64,000 nucleotides of DNA from Roseibacterium elongatum DSM 19469 (GCF_000590925.1 NZ_CP004372.1:134001-198000), one strand, 5' to 3'. Counted from the first letter of the stretch, positions 52,116-63,545 are shown. Numbers and translations: made by a program. Notes: generated by a model from the sequence alone, not told the origin.

Positions 52116-53000
52116 ATGCTCAGCTATCACATCCATGACGTCTTCACCGACGCCCCCTTTGCCGGAAATCCGCTGGCCATCGTCGAAGGCGCAGACGGGC
52201 TGAGCACCGCGCAGATGCAGACCCTCGCGCGGCAGTTCAACCTGTCCGAAACCATCTTCGTCCAGACGCCCGACGACCCCGCCCATACCGCCAAGGTGCG
52301 CATCTTCACGCCCGGCGCCGAGATCCCCTTTGCCGGTCACCCCACCATCGGCTGCGCCCTGCATCTGGCGGGCGGGCAGAACGGCACGATCACGCTCGAG
52401 GAACGGGCGGGCCTTGTTCCCGTTGCCATCACCGAAAACGGCACGCTGGCCGAGTTCACCGCCCCGCGCATCCCCGCCCCCATCGGCACCGCGCCCGATG
52501 CCGCCACCATCGCGGCGGCCATCGGCCTCGCCCCCGACCGGATCGGCCCCCACGCCCCCGGCGCGTTCGAGGGCGGGCCGGCCTTTCTCTATGCGCAACT
52601 GACCGACCTTGCCGCGCTGGCCGCCGCCAGCCCATGCCAACCCGGTTGGGCAGCCATGATGCGCGCGGCGGGCATCGACGACACAGGCCGATCGGCCGTC
52701 GGCTTGTACCTTTACGCACCGGGAGAGGGCTGCGACTGGCAGGCGCGCATGTTCGCCCCCGATGACGGCATCCCCGAGGACCCGGCCACCGGCTCGGCGA
52801 CCGCGCTTCTTGCCGGGCAGCTTCTGGCCAATGGCGCCCTGCCCGAGGGCACCACCACCCTGCACCTGCGCCAGGGGGTCGAGATGGGCCGCCCCTCGTC
52901 GCTACGCCTCGCTGCCGATGTCGCGGGCAGAACCCTGTCCGCCATCCGCGTGGCCGGCGCGGCCGTGCCCGTGGCCACGGGGAAAATCCGTCTGCCATGA
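52116..53000 (+). CDS. PhzF-family isomerase/epimerase
   Basis: A 294-residue protein of the diaminopimelate-epimerase fold, PhzF/YddE type: HIHDVFTDAPFAGNPLAIVE, FNLSETIFVQTPDD, RIFTPGAEIPFAGHPTIGCA and, near the end, EDPATGSATALLAGQLL. The E in NLSETIF aligns with the PhzF catalytic Glu. Most such proteins lie outside phenazine clusters and their substrates are unknown; no other phenazine gene is here. A 45-base gap separates it from the TerB gene. Confidence 0.92.
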   Translation: MLSYHIHDVFTDAPFAGNPLAIVEGADGLSTAQMQTLARQFNLSETIFVQTPDDPAHTAKVRIFTPGAEIPFAGHPTIGCALHLAGGQNGTITLEERAGLVPVAITENGTLAEFTAPRIPAPIGTAPDAATIAAAIGLAPDRIGPHAPGAFEGGPAFLYAQLTDLAALAAASPCQPGWAAMMRAAGIDDTGRSAVGLYLYAPGEGCDWQARMFAPDDGIPEDPATGSATALLAGQLLANGALPEGTTTLHLRQGVEMGRPSSLRLAADVAGRTLSAIRVAGAAVPVATGKIRLP

Positions 53001-53044
53001 CAGGTGCCTTTCCTCACCGCGCCGCCATGCCTATATCGGGGGGC

Positions 53045-53488
53045 ATGTTCACGGAAATCCTGCGCCGCCTGACGGCCCCCGACCCCGATCCGCTGCCCTT
53101 CGACGATGCCCGCCTTGCGCTCGCGGCGCTGTTGGTGCGCATCGCGTGCTCCGATGACGATTATGCCGAGGTCGAGAAGGATCGCATCTCCGCCATCCTG
53201 CAAAAGCGCTACGGCCTCTCGCCCGACGCGGCCACCGCCCTGCGCATCGAGGCCGAGGCGTTGGAGGCCGAGGCCCCCGACACCGTCCGCTTCACCCGCG
53301 CCATCAAGGATTCGGTCCCCTACGAGGCGCGCGAAAAGGTGGTCGAGGCGATGTGGGACATCGTGCTGGCCGATGGCGAGCGCGACCACGAGGAAGACGC
53401 GCTGCTGCGCCTCGTCGCGCCGATGTTGGGCGTCAACGATCGCGACTCGAATCTCGCCCGCAAGAGGGTCGAAGACGCGCAGCGATGA
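53045..53488 (+). CDS. TerB-like protein
   Basis: A 147-residue helical protein of the TerB/DjlA-like family (ALAALLVRIACSDDDYAEVE, KDRISAILQKRYGLSPDAA, VVEAMWDIVLADGERDHEED), with acidic positions that could bind metal. ATG at 53045 is chosen; ATG 53027 is possible. It overlaps the next gene by four bases (ATGA). The tellurite name is historical and gives no function here. Confidence 0.85.
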   Translation: MFTEILRRLTAPDPDPLPFDDARLALAALLVRIACSDDDYAEVEKDRISAILQKRYGLSPDAATALRIEAEALEAEAPDTVRFTRAIKDSVPYEAREKVVEAMWDIVLADGERDHEEDALLRLVAPMLGVNDRDSNLARKRVEDAQR

Positions 53489-54237
53489 TCGCGTCACTGC
53501 CGATGTACCTGCGGCCCGAGAACCGGGACGCGCATGATGCGTGGTGGGCGCGGATCCGCGACGCCCTGCGCGTGCGGGGCATCGACGCGCCCGACGCCCT
53601 GTCGCAAGACGCCCCGATCCACGCGACCTGGGGCCGCGCCGATCTGGTGCTCGGGCAGATCTGCAACCTGCCCTACCGCAGCGCCTTCAAGGATCGCGTC
53701 ACCCTGATCGCCCATGCCGATTTCGGCCTGCCGGGCACCGCGCCGGGCGATTACCATTCATGCCTCATCGCCCGCGCCGACGATCCACGCGCCACGCCAC
53801 AGGCCTTCGACGGCGCGACGATGGCGATCAACGCGGCCGACAGCCACTCGGGCTGGGGCGCGCCCTGGATGCACATGCAGGTCCATGGCTATGCCCCCGC
53901 GCGCTGCGTGACCACGGGCGCGCATCGCGACAGCGCCCATGCCGTGGCCGAGGGGCGCGCCGATTTCGCCGCCATCGACGCCGTGACCTGGGCCATGCTG
54001 ACCCGGTGGGATGGCGTGACACAGGCGCTGCGCGTGATCGGGCGCACCGCCTCCAGCCCCGGTCTGGCCTACATCACTGCCGGCGATGTGGACCCCGCCC
54101 CCTACCGCGCGGCCCTGGCCGAGGCGCTGAACGCCCTGCCGCCCGCCGCCCGCGCGATCCTGGGCATCCGGGCCATCACGCCCGCCGATCCGGCGCGGCA
54201 CACCGCCTTGCCGATCCCACCAGCGCCTCCGAATTAG
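53485..54237 (+). CDS. PhnD-like phosphonate-type binding protein without signal peptide
   Basis: The 250-residue protein has the periplasmic-binding fold of PhnD-type proteins (IASLPMYLRPENRDAHDAWW, GRADLVLGQICNLPYRSAFK, DGATMAINAADSHSGWGAPW, VAEGRADFAAIDAVTWAML). It has no signal peptide, so it probably acts in the cytoplasm rather than with a transporter. Start overlaps the TerB stop (ATGA), implying joint translation. The ligand is unknown; no phosphonate permease is nearby. Confidence 0.8.
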   Translation: MIASLPMYLRPENRDAHDAWWARIRDALRVRGIDAPDALSQDAPIHATWGRADLVLGQICNLPYRSAFKDRVTLIAHADFGLPGTAPGDYHSCLIARADDPRATPQAFDGATMAINAADSHSGWGAPWMHMQVHGYAPARCVTTGAHRDSAHAVAEGRADFAAIDAVTWAMLTRWDGVTQALRVIGRTASSPGLAYITAGDVDPAPYRAALAEALNALPPAARAILGIRAITPADPARHTALPIPPAPPN

Positions 54238-54316
54238 GCAATCGCCGCGAAATACGGCAAGGGCTACCGCTTTCCCGTAGGTCATTGCGCAAAGGACCGT
54301 TGCATTTGCCGCCTTC

Positions 54317-55138
54317 ATGGGCACAAATCGCCAGACACCGACAGGGACGCTGCCAGACGTGACAGAACAGACACCGCCGGTCATCCAGATCACCGGGCTT
54401 CACAAGAGTTTCGGCGCACTCGATGTGCTGCGGGGCGTGGACCTGACCGCGCAGGCGGGCGACGTGGTGTCGCTGATCGGCTCGTCCGGATCTGGCAAAT
54501 CGACGCTTCTGCGCTGCGCCAACCTGCTTGAGGACAGCCAGCAAGGCGACATCCGGTTCGAGGGCGAACCCGTGTCCTGGCGCGGCAGCGGCCATCGCCG
54601 CCAACCCGCCGACGCCGCGCAGGTGCGCCGCATCCGCACCAACCTGTCGATGGTGTTCCAGCAGTTCAACCTGTGGTCGCACATGACCATCCTGCACAAC
54701 GTGATGGAGGCGCCGCTGACCGTGCTGGGCGAGGATCGCGACGAGGTCGAGGACCGCGCCCGCACCCTGCTGGACAAGGTCGGCATCGGCGACAAGGCCG
54801 ATGCCTGGCCCGCGCAACTGTCGGGCGGGCAGCAGCAGCGCGCCGCCATCGCCCGCGCCCTTTGCATGCAGCCCCGCGCGCTGCTCTTCGACGAGCCGAC
54901 CTCGGCGCTGGACCCCGAACTGGAACAGGAGGTCGTGCGCGTGATCCGCGCCCTGGCCGAGGAAGGGCGCACCATGATCCTGGTCACCCATGACATGCGT
55001 ATGGCGCGCGATCTCAGCGATCACGTCGTGTTCCTGCACCAGGGCAAGATCGAAGAGGAAGGCCCCCCTTCCGAGCTTTTCGCCGCGCCGAAATCCGAGC
55101 GGCTTCGCCAGTTCCTCAGCCATGGTCAGGCCGCCTGA
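54317..55138 (+). CDS. Polar amino acid-type ABC transporter ATP-binding protein
   Basis: HisP/GlnQ-type ATPase (273 residues): Walker A GSSGSGKSTLLRCANLLE, Q-loop VFQQFNLWSHMT, signature LSGGQQQR, Walker B LLFDEPTSALDPELEQE and H-loop THDMRMA. Start may be ATG 54317 or GTG 54359 (TEQTPPVIQI); neither has a clear Shine-Dalgarno. It begins a four-gene importer (ATPase, binding protein, two permeases) leading into gamma-glutamyl ligase-like genes. Confidence 0.9.
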   Translation: MGTNRQTPTGTLPDVTEQTPPVIQITGLHKSFGALDVLRGVDLTAQAGDVVSLIGSSGSGKSTLLRCANLLEDSQQGDIRFEGEPVSWRGSGHRRQPADAAQVRRIRTNLSMVFQQFNLWSHMTILHNVMEAPLTVLGEDRDEVEDRARTLLDKVGIGDKADAWPAQLSGGQQQRAAIARALCMQPRALLFDEPTSALDPELEQEVVRVIRALAEEGRTMILVTHDMRMARDLSDHVVFLHQGKIEEEGPPSELFAAPKSERLRQFLSHGQAA

Positions 55139-55182
55139 CCGAGGCCCGAGGCGTTTCAAACCCAACCAGGGAGACCACCCGA

Positions 55183-55905
55183 ATGAAAAAACTGATCGTG
55201 ACCACCGCCCTTCTGGGCCTGATGGCCGGGGCGGCATCCGCCCAGGATGTCGTGCGCATGGGCACCGAGGGCGCCTATCCTCCGTACAACTTCATCAACG
55301 ATGACGGCGAGATCGACGGCTTCGAGCGCGCCCTTGGCGACGAGCTGTGCGCCCGCGCCGAGCTGACCTGCGAATGGGTCCTGAACGATTGGGATTCGAT
55401 CATCCCGAACCTGACCTCGGGCAATTACGACACGATCATCGCCGGGATGAGCATCACCGACGAACGCGACGAGGTGATCGACTTCACCCAAGCCTACATC
55501 CCGCCGACGCCCTCGATCTTCGTGGCACTGGACGAGGACGTCGATCTGAGCGGCGGCGTGATCGCGGCGCAGACCAATACCATCCAGGCGGGCTATATCG
55601 CCGCCGAGACCGAGGCCGTGCTGGTCGAGTTCGCAACGCCCGACGAAACCGTGGCCGCCGTGCGCAACGGCGAGGCCGACGCCGTTCTGGCCGATGCCGA
55701 CTTCCTGCTCGATGCCGTGAGCTCCGACCCCGACCTGATGGTCGTCGGCGACCCCGTCGCCCTGGGCGGCGGCATCGGCATGGGCCTGCGCGAGGGCAAC
55801 GACCTGATCGCGACCTTCGACGCGGCGATCACCTCGATGAAGGAAGACGGCACGCTGAACGCGCTGATCGTCGAGTGGTTCGGCGACGACGCCGTGACCT
55901 GGTGA
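55183..55905 (+). CDS. ABC transporter substrate-binding protein, family 3
   Basis: Periplasmic binding protein with signal peptide (MKKLIVTTALLGLMAGAASA) and family 3 text: GTEGAYPPYNFINDDGEIDG, DWDSIIPNLTSGNYDTIIAG, MSITDERDEVIDFTQAY. The Arg in TDER is the residue that in this family salt-bridges the ligand alpha-carboxylate, so an amino-acid-like ligand is expected. 240 residues. Confidence 0.92.
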   Translation: MKKLIVTTALLGLMAGAASAQDVVRMGTEGAYPPYNFINDDGEIDGFERALGDELCARAELTCEWVLNDWDSIIPNLTSGNYDTIIAGMSITDERDEVIDFTQAYIPPTPSIFVALDEDVDLSGGVIAAQTNTIQAGYIAAETEAVLVEFATPDETVAAVRNGEADAVLADADFLLDAVSSDPDLMVVGDPVALGGGIGMGLREGNDLIATFDAAITSMKEDGTLNALIVEWFGDDAVTW

Positions 55906-55960
55906 CCCGATCGCGGTGGGGGGTGGAAACCTTGCCCCCCGTCGCATTTTTTGACCCGGC

Positions 55961-55987
55961 CTGTGGATAAGCCCGGCTTATCCACAG
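55961..55987. promoter_or_regulatory. Hairpin of two inverted DnaA-box sequences
   Basis: CTGTGGATAAGC and GCTTATCCACAG form a perfect 12-bp stem around CCG. Each arm contains the consensus DnaA box TTATCCACA (55962-55970 inverted, 55978-55986 direct). It lies between the binding-protein stop and the first permease start, where a stem-loop could also stabilise the upstream mRNA segment. Confidence 0.8.
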
Positions 55988-56002
55988 ATCGGCGGTGGAC
56001 CG

Positions 56003-56885
56003 ATGTTCGAATTCTGCACCGATCCCGAGACGCTTTCGACCTTTCGTTGGTTCAGCTGCTACCTGACCAACGGGGCGCATGTCCTGTTCTACCAAAGCTT
56101 TCTGACGGTGTTCGCGCTGCTGGCCGTGACCGCGCCCATCGCTTTGGCCTTCGGGTTCTTCGCCGCCGCCGGCGCGCGCAGCCCCGTCGCGCCGCTGCGC
56201 TGGCTGGGCAAGGGCTATACCGCGATGGTACGCGGCGTGCCCGATATCGTCTTCTTCCTGTTCTTCGTGCTCGTCCTCGATCAGGGGATCGAGTATCTGC
56301 GCCACGTGATCGCCTGCCCCGACTGGGACGACCCGATCCGGCAGGGCGCGAATTTCATCGTCTGCGACGCGGCCCGCACGCCGCAATCGACCAGCCCGCA
56401 GTGGGTGCACGAGGTCTACAATTTCGCGCTGGCGGTCTTCACCTATGCCATCGTCTTCGGGGCCTTCTGCGGCAATGTCCTGTTCGGCGCCATGCGCGCC
56501 GTGCCGCGTGCGCAGCTTGAGACCGCCGAAGCCTACGGCATGACGCGGCGCCAGACCTTCTGGCGCATCCTTGTGCCGCAGATGGTGGGTCTACGCGCTG
56601 CCGGGCCTGTCCAATATCTGGATGATCCTGATCAAGGCGACGCCGCTTCTGTTCCTGCTGGGCATCGAGGATGTGGTCTATTGGGCGCGCGAATTGGGCG
56701 GCAGCCGCAGCGGGGCCTATCAATACCCGCATCCCGACTGGCGCTTCTGGTATTTCCTGGGGCTTCTGGTCTTTTACCTCGCCTTCACACGCGTGTCGGA
56801 AATCGTGCTGGCGCGGCTGACCCGGAAACTGTCGCACGGTCAGGCCACCATGGCGGGCGAAGACATGCGAAAGGCTGCGGCATGA
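56003..56885 (+). CDS. Amino acid-type ABC transporter permease 1 (one-base frameshift)
   Basis: Inner-membrane permease of the HisMQ type. The first frame shows helices (HVLFYQSFLTVFALLAVTAP, GVPDIVFFLFFVLVLDQGIE) and the EAA loop (AVPRAQLETAEAYGMTRRQT). Near 56584 an extra G (GATGGTGGG for GATGTGGG) shifts the frame. The correct frame resumes WVYALPGLSNIWMILIKATP and ends GEDMRKAAA at 56885. Uncorrected, the first frame runs on through to the second permease stop, an artefactual 572-residue fusion. Corrected length is about 293. The stop overlaps permease 2. Confidence 0.88.
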
Positions 56886-57721
56886 TCTGCGGCGAGGCCC
56901 TGCAATCCTATGGTCTGCGCGCGCTGGGGTATGGCGAGCGCCTGCTGCCGCGCGGCGAGATCACGCTGTGCGATCAGGTGGTGCTGATCGGCTCGGGCAT
57001 GATCTGGAATGTCTATTTCGCGGTGCTAGCGCTCCTCTTCGGGTTCGCCTTCGCGGTGCTCCTGGCGGTGGCCAAGAACACGCCGGGCCGGCTGATCCGC
57101 AAACCGGCGGAATGGTTCATCTTCGTCTTCCGCGGCTCGCCCCTCTTCATCCAGTTCTTCATGGCCTACGAGGCCTTCGTCATGCTGCCCCGCGTCGGCA
57201 TCGAGTTCGAGCTGTTCGGCGTGATGATCGAGGCCGAGACCCGTTGGTTCGCCCGCGCCTGGCTGGGGGCGTTGATCGTGCTGTTTCTCAACACCTCGGC
57301 CTACACGGCCGAGATTTTCTACGGCGCGCTGCGCGCGGTGCCGCGCGGCGATCTCGAGGCGGCGGATGCCTACGGACTGTCCGGTTGGAAGAAGTTCCGC
57401 CGCATCACCTTTCCCACGATGCTACGCCTGGCCTGGCCTGCCTATACGAACGAGGCGATCTTTCTGTTCCACGCCACGGCGCTGGTCTTTTTCGCGTCCT
57501 TTCCGGCCTTTCAGCAGAAGGGCGACGCGCTCTATTACGCCAATTATTTCGCGGATCGCACCTTCAACCCCTTCATCCCCTACCCGATCGTGGCGGTCTA
57601 TTTCGTGATTTTCACGCTGATCATCATCGCCCTGTTCGGCGCGATGAACCGCCACCTGAACCGCCACCTGCCGGGCGAGCAGAGGCCGCGATTGCGCTTG
57701 CGTCCGACCCTGATCCGGTAG
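56882..57721 (+). CDS. Amino acid-type ABC transporter permease 2
   Basis: Second HisMQ-type permease (279 residues) with helices (VLIGSGMIWNVYFAVLALLF, FLNTSAYTAEIFYGALRAV) and the EAA loop RAVPRGDLEAADAYGLSGWK. ATG at 56882 overlaps the stop of permease 1 (ATGA). With the ATPase and binding protein it completes an importer. It ends 12 bases before the first glutamine-synthetase-like gene, so import and processing are likely co-expressed. Confidence 0.93.
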   Translation: MICGEALQSYGLRALGYGERLLPRGEITLCDQVVLIGSGMIWNVYFAVLALLFGFAFAVLLAVAKNTPGRLIRKPAEWFIFVFRGSPLFIQFFMAYEAFVMLPRVGIEFELFGVMIEAETRWFARAWLGALIVLFLNTSAYTAEIFYGALRAVPRGDLEAADAYGLSGWKKFRRITFPTMLRLAWPAYTNEAIFLFHATALVFFASFPAFQQKGDALYYANYFADRTFNPFIPYPIVAVYFVIFTLIIIALFGAMNRHLNRHLPGEQRPRLRLRPTLIR

Positions 57722-57733
57722 CTATATCGGCGC

Positions 57734-59068
57734 ATGGAAGCCTATCTTCACGACAATCCGCAGATCAAATCGATCCGCGTCGCCGCCGCCGACCTCAACG
57801 GCCAGCCGCGCGGCAAACGCATCGCGCGGCGCTACGCCGACAAGGCGATTGCCGAGGGGACGCGCTTTCCCTATTCGGTGCTGAACCTCGACATCTGGGG
57901 CGAGGATATCGACGACAGCCCCCTGGTTTTCGAGGCGGGCGATCCCGACGGCATCCTGATGCCGACCGAGCGCGGCTTTGTCCCGATGCCATGGCTGGAT
58001 GCGCCGACCGCCCTTCTGCCGATCTGGATGTTCCACCATGACGGCCGCCCCTATGACGGCGATCCGCGCCAGGCCCTGGCCCGCGTCGTCGCCCGCTACG
58101 GCGAGCGCGGCCTGACCCCCGTGGTCGCCACCGAGATGGAATTCTACCTGATCGACGACCGCGGTCGCGAGTTGCGCGTGCCGCCCTCGCCCCGCTCGGG
58201 CAAGCGGCGCCACCAGGCCGAAATCCTCGCCATGCGGCAGCTCGATGCCTGGGACAATTTCTTCACCGCGCTTTACGACGCCTGCGAGGCGATGGACATT
58301 CCCGCCGACACCACGATTTCCGAGGCCGGGCCGGGTCAGTTCGAGATTAACCTGATGCATCAGGCCGACGCGCTGAAGGCCGCCGACGATGCGTGGCTGT
58401 TCAAGATCGCGGTCAAGGGGTTGGCGCGTCAGCACGGGTTCGCCGCCAGTTTCATGGCCAAACCCTATCCAGACTATTCCGGTAACGGGCTGCACACGCA
58501 TTTCTCGGTGCTGGACGCGGGGGGCAACAACATCTTCGACGACCGCCGCGCGGGCGGCGCGGCGCGCCTTGGCCATGCCATCGCGGGCTGCATCGCGGCG
58601 ATGCCCGGCTCGATGCTGGTCTTTGCGCCGCATGCCGGCAGCTATGACCGGCTGGTGCCCGGCGCCCATGCGCCGACCGGCATCGCCTGGGCGCATGAAA
58701 ACCGCACCACCGCCCTGCGTGTCCCCTCGGGCAGCCCCGCCGCGCGGCGGATCGAACACCGCGTCGCGGGGGGCGACATCAACCCCTACCTGTTCCTCGC
58801 CGCCGTGCTGGGCGCCGCGCTGAACGGGATGGAGGATGAAGCGACCCCACCCGCCCCCATCACCGGCAACGCCTATGACAAGGATCTCGCGCAACTGCCC
58901 GCCAGCTGGGCCGAGGCGATCGAGGCCTTCGACCAAAGCCCCGAGATCGTGCGCATTTTCGCGCCCGAAATTCGCCGCAACTTCCTCGCCACCAAGCGGC
59001 AGGAACTGCGCTACATGGGCGAATTGTCCAAGGACGAGCAGCAGGACCTGTATCTCGACACGGTCTGA
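57734..59068 (+). CDS. Glutamine synthetase-family ligase 1 (gamma-glutamyl-amine synthetase-like)
   Basis: A GS-fold enzyme of 444 residues: VAADLNGQPRGKRI, TEMEFYLIDDRGREL (metal-binding Glu), EAGPGQFEINLMHQ, MAKPYPDYSGNGLHTHFS (His of the active site), AWAHENRTTALRVPSG and IEHRVAGGDINPYLFLAAVL. The pattern is that of PuuA/GlnT-like gamma-glutamyl-amine ligases rather than canonical GlnA. It may glutamylate an amine imported by the upstream transporter; the substrate is not known. It converges with the LDH gene with eight bases between stops. Confidence 0.9.
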   Translation: MEAYLHDNPQIKSIRVAAADLNGQPRGKRIARRYADKAIAEGTRFPYSVLNLDIWGEDIDDSPLVFEAGDPDGILMPTERGFVPMPWLDAPTALLPIWMFHHDGRPYDGDPRQALARVVARYGERGLTPVVATEMEFYLIDDRGRELRVPPSPRSGKRRHQAEILAMRQLDAWDNFFTALYDACEAMDIPADTTISEAGPGQFEINLMHQADALKAADDAWLFKIAVKGLARQHGFAASFMAKPYPDYSGNGLHTHFSVLDAGGNNIFDDRRAGGAARLGHAIAGCIAAMPGSMLVFAPHAGSYDRLVPGAHAPTGIAWAHENRTTALRVPSGSPAARRIEHRVAGGDINPYLFLAAVLGAALNGMEDEATPPAPITGNAYDKDLAQLPASWAEAIEAFDQSPEIVRIFAPEIRRNFLATKRQELRYMGELSKDEQQDLYLDTV

Positions 59069-59076
59069 GCCGCCGG

Positions 59077-60862
<1,786 letters not shown>

Positions 60863-60866
<4 letters not shown>

Positions 60867-62230
60867 GCGCCATGGGCTCCCTGATCGACCGCCTGCCCGA
60901 GGTCGCACAGGTCTACCTGGGCGGGCGCAGCATCGACGAGGTGGAATGCATCGTCGCCGACCTGGCCGGGGTCGCGCGCGGCAAGGCGATGCCGGGGGCG
61001 AAATTCGCCACCCAGACGCGGTTCTACCTGCCCAACTCGATCTTCTTCCAGACGATCACCGGGGATTGGGCCGACAACGCGCTGGATGCGGGCTTCACCG
61101 AACCCGACATGGTGCTGACCCCGGATTTCGACACCGCCCTGCCCGCGCCCTGGACGGCCGACTGGACGTTGCAGGTGATCCACGACATCGACGACCAGCA
61201 GGGGCAGCCGGTGCCCTATGCTCCGCGCAATGTGCTGAAACGCGTGGTCGAGCTCTATAACGCGCGTGGCTGGCAGCCCATCGTCGCCCCCGAGATGGAG
61301 TTCTACCTTGTGGCGCCCAACACCGACCCCGCGCGCGAGATCGAGCCGCCCATGGGGCGCTCGGGGCGGCGGGCGGCGGCGCGACAGGCCTATTCCATGT
61401 CGGCGGTCGATGAATACGGCCCCGTGATCGACGACATCTACGATTTCGCCGAAGCCATGGGGTTGGAAATCGACGGCATCCTGCAAGAGGGCGGCGCGGG
61501 CCAGATCGAGCTGAACCTGCGCCATGGCGATCCCGTCCGGCTGGCCGACGAGATGTTCTATTTCAAGCGGATGATCCGCGAGGCGGCGCTGAAACACGAC
61601 TGCTACGCCACCTTCATGGCCAAGCCGATCGAGGGCGAGCCGGGCAGCGCCATGCATATCCACCACTCGGTGGTCGAGATCGAGACCGGGCAGAACATCT
61701 TTTCCGACGCCCAGGGCGACGAAACCCCCGCCTTCGGCCATTTCATCGGCGGGATGCAACGGCACCTGCCCTCGGTCATCGCGCTCTTGGCGCCTTACGT
61801 GAACAGCTATCGCCGCTACGTCCCCGACTTCGCCGCGCCGATCAACCTCGAATGGGGCCGCGACAACCGCACCACGGGGTTGCGCGTGCCGATCTCGGAC
61901 GCCGATGGCCGCCGCGTGGAAAACCGCCTGCCCGGAATGGATTGCAACCCCTATCTGGGCATCGCCGCATCGTTGGCCTGCGGCTATCTGGGGCTGGTCG
62001 GGCAGATTGCGCCGGGCGAGCCCTGGGTCGGCGATGCCTATACGGGCGACGACAACATCCCGCGCGGCCTTGGCGCGGCGCTGGATTTGTTGCGCGGCGA
62101 CGACGCCATCCGCGACGTGCTGGGGCACGCGTTCTGCCAAGTCTATGCGGCGGTGAAAGACCTTGAATACAACGAGTTCCTGCAAGTCATCAGCCCTTGG
62201 GAACGCGAGCATCTGCTGATGAACGTGTGA
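60863..62230 (+). CDS. Glutamine synthetase-family ligase 2 (gamma-glutamylputrescine synthetase-like)
   Basis: A second GS-fold ligase (455 residues): ECIVADLAGVARGKAMPGAK, APEMEFYLVAPNTDP, LQEGGAGQIELNLRHGDPVR, MAKPIEGEPGSAMHIHHSVV, INLEWGRDNRTTGLRVP and GMDCNPYLGIAASLACGYLG. It closely resembles PuuA/GlnA4-type enzymes that glutamylate polyamines or other amines. It overlaps the amidotransferase by four bases, and the FAD oxidase follows in nine bases. Confidence 0.92.
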
Positions 62231-62238
62231 CGCCGGCC

Positions 62239-63540
62239 ATGAGCGCGCTGTTTCGCAACGACCGCCCCGGCAGCCATGCACCCTCGGTCTACGCCGCCGC
62301 CCTGCCGCCGCCGTCCCTGCGCCCCGCCTTGCAGGGCGCGATCACGGCAGATGTGGCGATCCTGGGCGCGGGGTTCACCGGGCTGTGGGCCGCGCTGACC
62401 CTGGCCCGCGCCGGGCGGCGGGTTGTGGTGCTGGACGCGCATCGCGTGGGGTTCGGCGCCTCGGGGCGAAATGGCGGGCAGGTGCATTCGGGCTATAACA
62501 AGCCGCTCGACTGGCTCGAGGCGAAACTGGGCGACACGCGCGCCCGCGCGCTGTGGGACCTGTCCGAAGGGGCCAAGGACCAGTTGCGCGATTTCTGCGC
62601 CGCCCATGCGCCCGAGGCCGCCTTTCGCCCGGGCATCGCCCACGGTGTCTACAGCGCCGCCGAGTTGGACGAGACCCGCGCCGAGGCCGATCATGTCGCG
62701 GCCAGGACCGGCCAGACCGCCAAGGTGATGGACGCGGACACGTTCGGCGCGCTCGTCAAATCGCCGCTCTACAAGGGCGGCATCCTCGACCACACGGGCG
62801 GGCACCTGAACCCGCTGGCCTATGCCCGCGCCTTGGCGCGCGAGGCCGAAGCGGCGGGCGCGGCGATCTACGAGCAAAGCGAGGTGACCGGCATCGAGGA
62901 CGGCGCGCAGGTGGTGCTGACCACCGCCGGGGGGCGCGTCATCGCCGATCACGCCATCATCGCGGGCAATGGCTATCTGCCCAATATCCTGCCGCAGGTG
63001 AATGCGCGGGTGATGCCGATCAACTCCTTCATCGCCGCGACCGAGCCGCTGCCCGACACATGGCGCGACGTGCTGGCCGAGGATATTGCCGTGGCCGATT
63101 CCCGCTTCGTGGTGAACTACTATCGGTTTTCCGAGGATCGCCGGTTCCTTTTCGGCGGGCGCGAGAGCTATTCCATCGGCTTTCCCGCCGACATCTCGAC
63201 CGCGCTGGTGGCGCGGATGACGCGGCTGTTCCCGCAGCTTTCGGGCATGGGCATCGCCCATGTCTGGGGCGGGTCGCTGGGCATCACGGTGCCGCGCCTG
63301 CCCTATCTGGCGCGCCTTGGCCCGCGGATGCTGTCGGCGGCCGGGTTCTCGGGGCATGGTGTGGCGCATGCGGGCATGGCCGGGCGGATCATGGCCGAGG
63401 CCGTGATGGGGCAAGAGGACGGGCTGGCCGCCTTCGAGGCGCTGCCCATCCCGCGCTTTCCCGGCGGCACGGCGCTGCGCGCGCCGATCCTGACCCTGGC
63501 CATGACGTGGTTCTCGCTGCGCGACCGTCTGGGCCTCTGA
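62239..63540 (+). CDS. FAD-dependent oxidoreductase, gamma-glutamylputrescine oxidase-like
   Basis: A DAO-family flavoprotein (433 residues) with the FAD site VAILGAGFTGLWAALTLARA, then HRVGFGASGRNGGQVHSGYN and a C-terminal GFSGHGVAHAGMAGRIMAEA. The N-terminal layout and GASGRNGGQ are those of PuuB-type oxidases acting on gamma-glutamylamines. ATG at 62239 is chosen. With the two ligases and the amidotransferase it forms an incomplete Puu-like set; no aldehyde dehydrogenase is seen within the window. Confidence 0.9.
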   Translation: MSALFRNDRPGSHAPSVYAAALPPPSLRPALQGAITADVAILGAGFTGLWAALTLARAGRRVVVLDAHRVGFGASGRNGGQVHSGYNKPLDWLEAKLGDTRARALWDLSEGAKDQLRDFCAAHAPEAAFRPGIAHGVYSAAELDETRAEADHVAARTGQTAKVMDADTFGALVKSPLYKGGILDHTGGHLNPLAYARALAREAEAAGAAIYEQSEVTGIEDGAQVVLTTAGGRVIADHAIIAGNGYLPNILPQVNARVMPINSFIAATEPLPDTWRDVLAEDIAVADSRFVVNYYRFSEDRRFLFGGRESYSIGFPADISTALVARMTRLFPQLSGMGIAHVWGGSLGITVPRLPYLARLGPRMLSAAGFSGHGVAHAGMAGRIMAEAVMGQEDGLAAFEALPIPRFPGGTALRAPILTLAMTWFSLRDRLGL

Positions 63541-63545
63541 CCCTT

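Noticed and set aside
51925-52203. Open frame upstream of the PhzF-family gene.
   Set aside because: It overlaps the real start region, crosses the 22-bp palindrome and has no family features.
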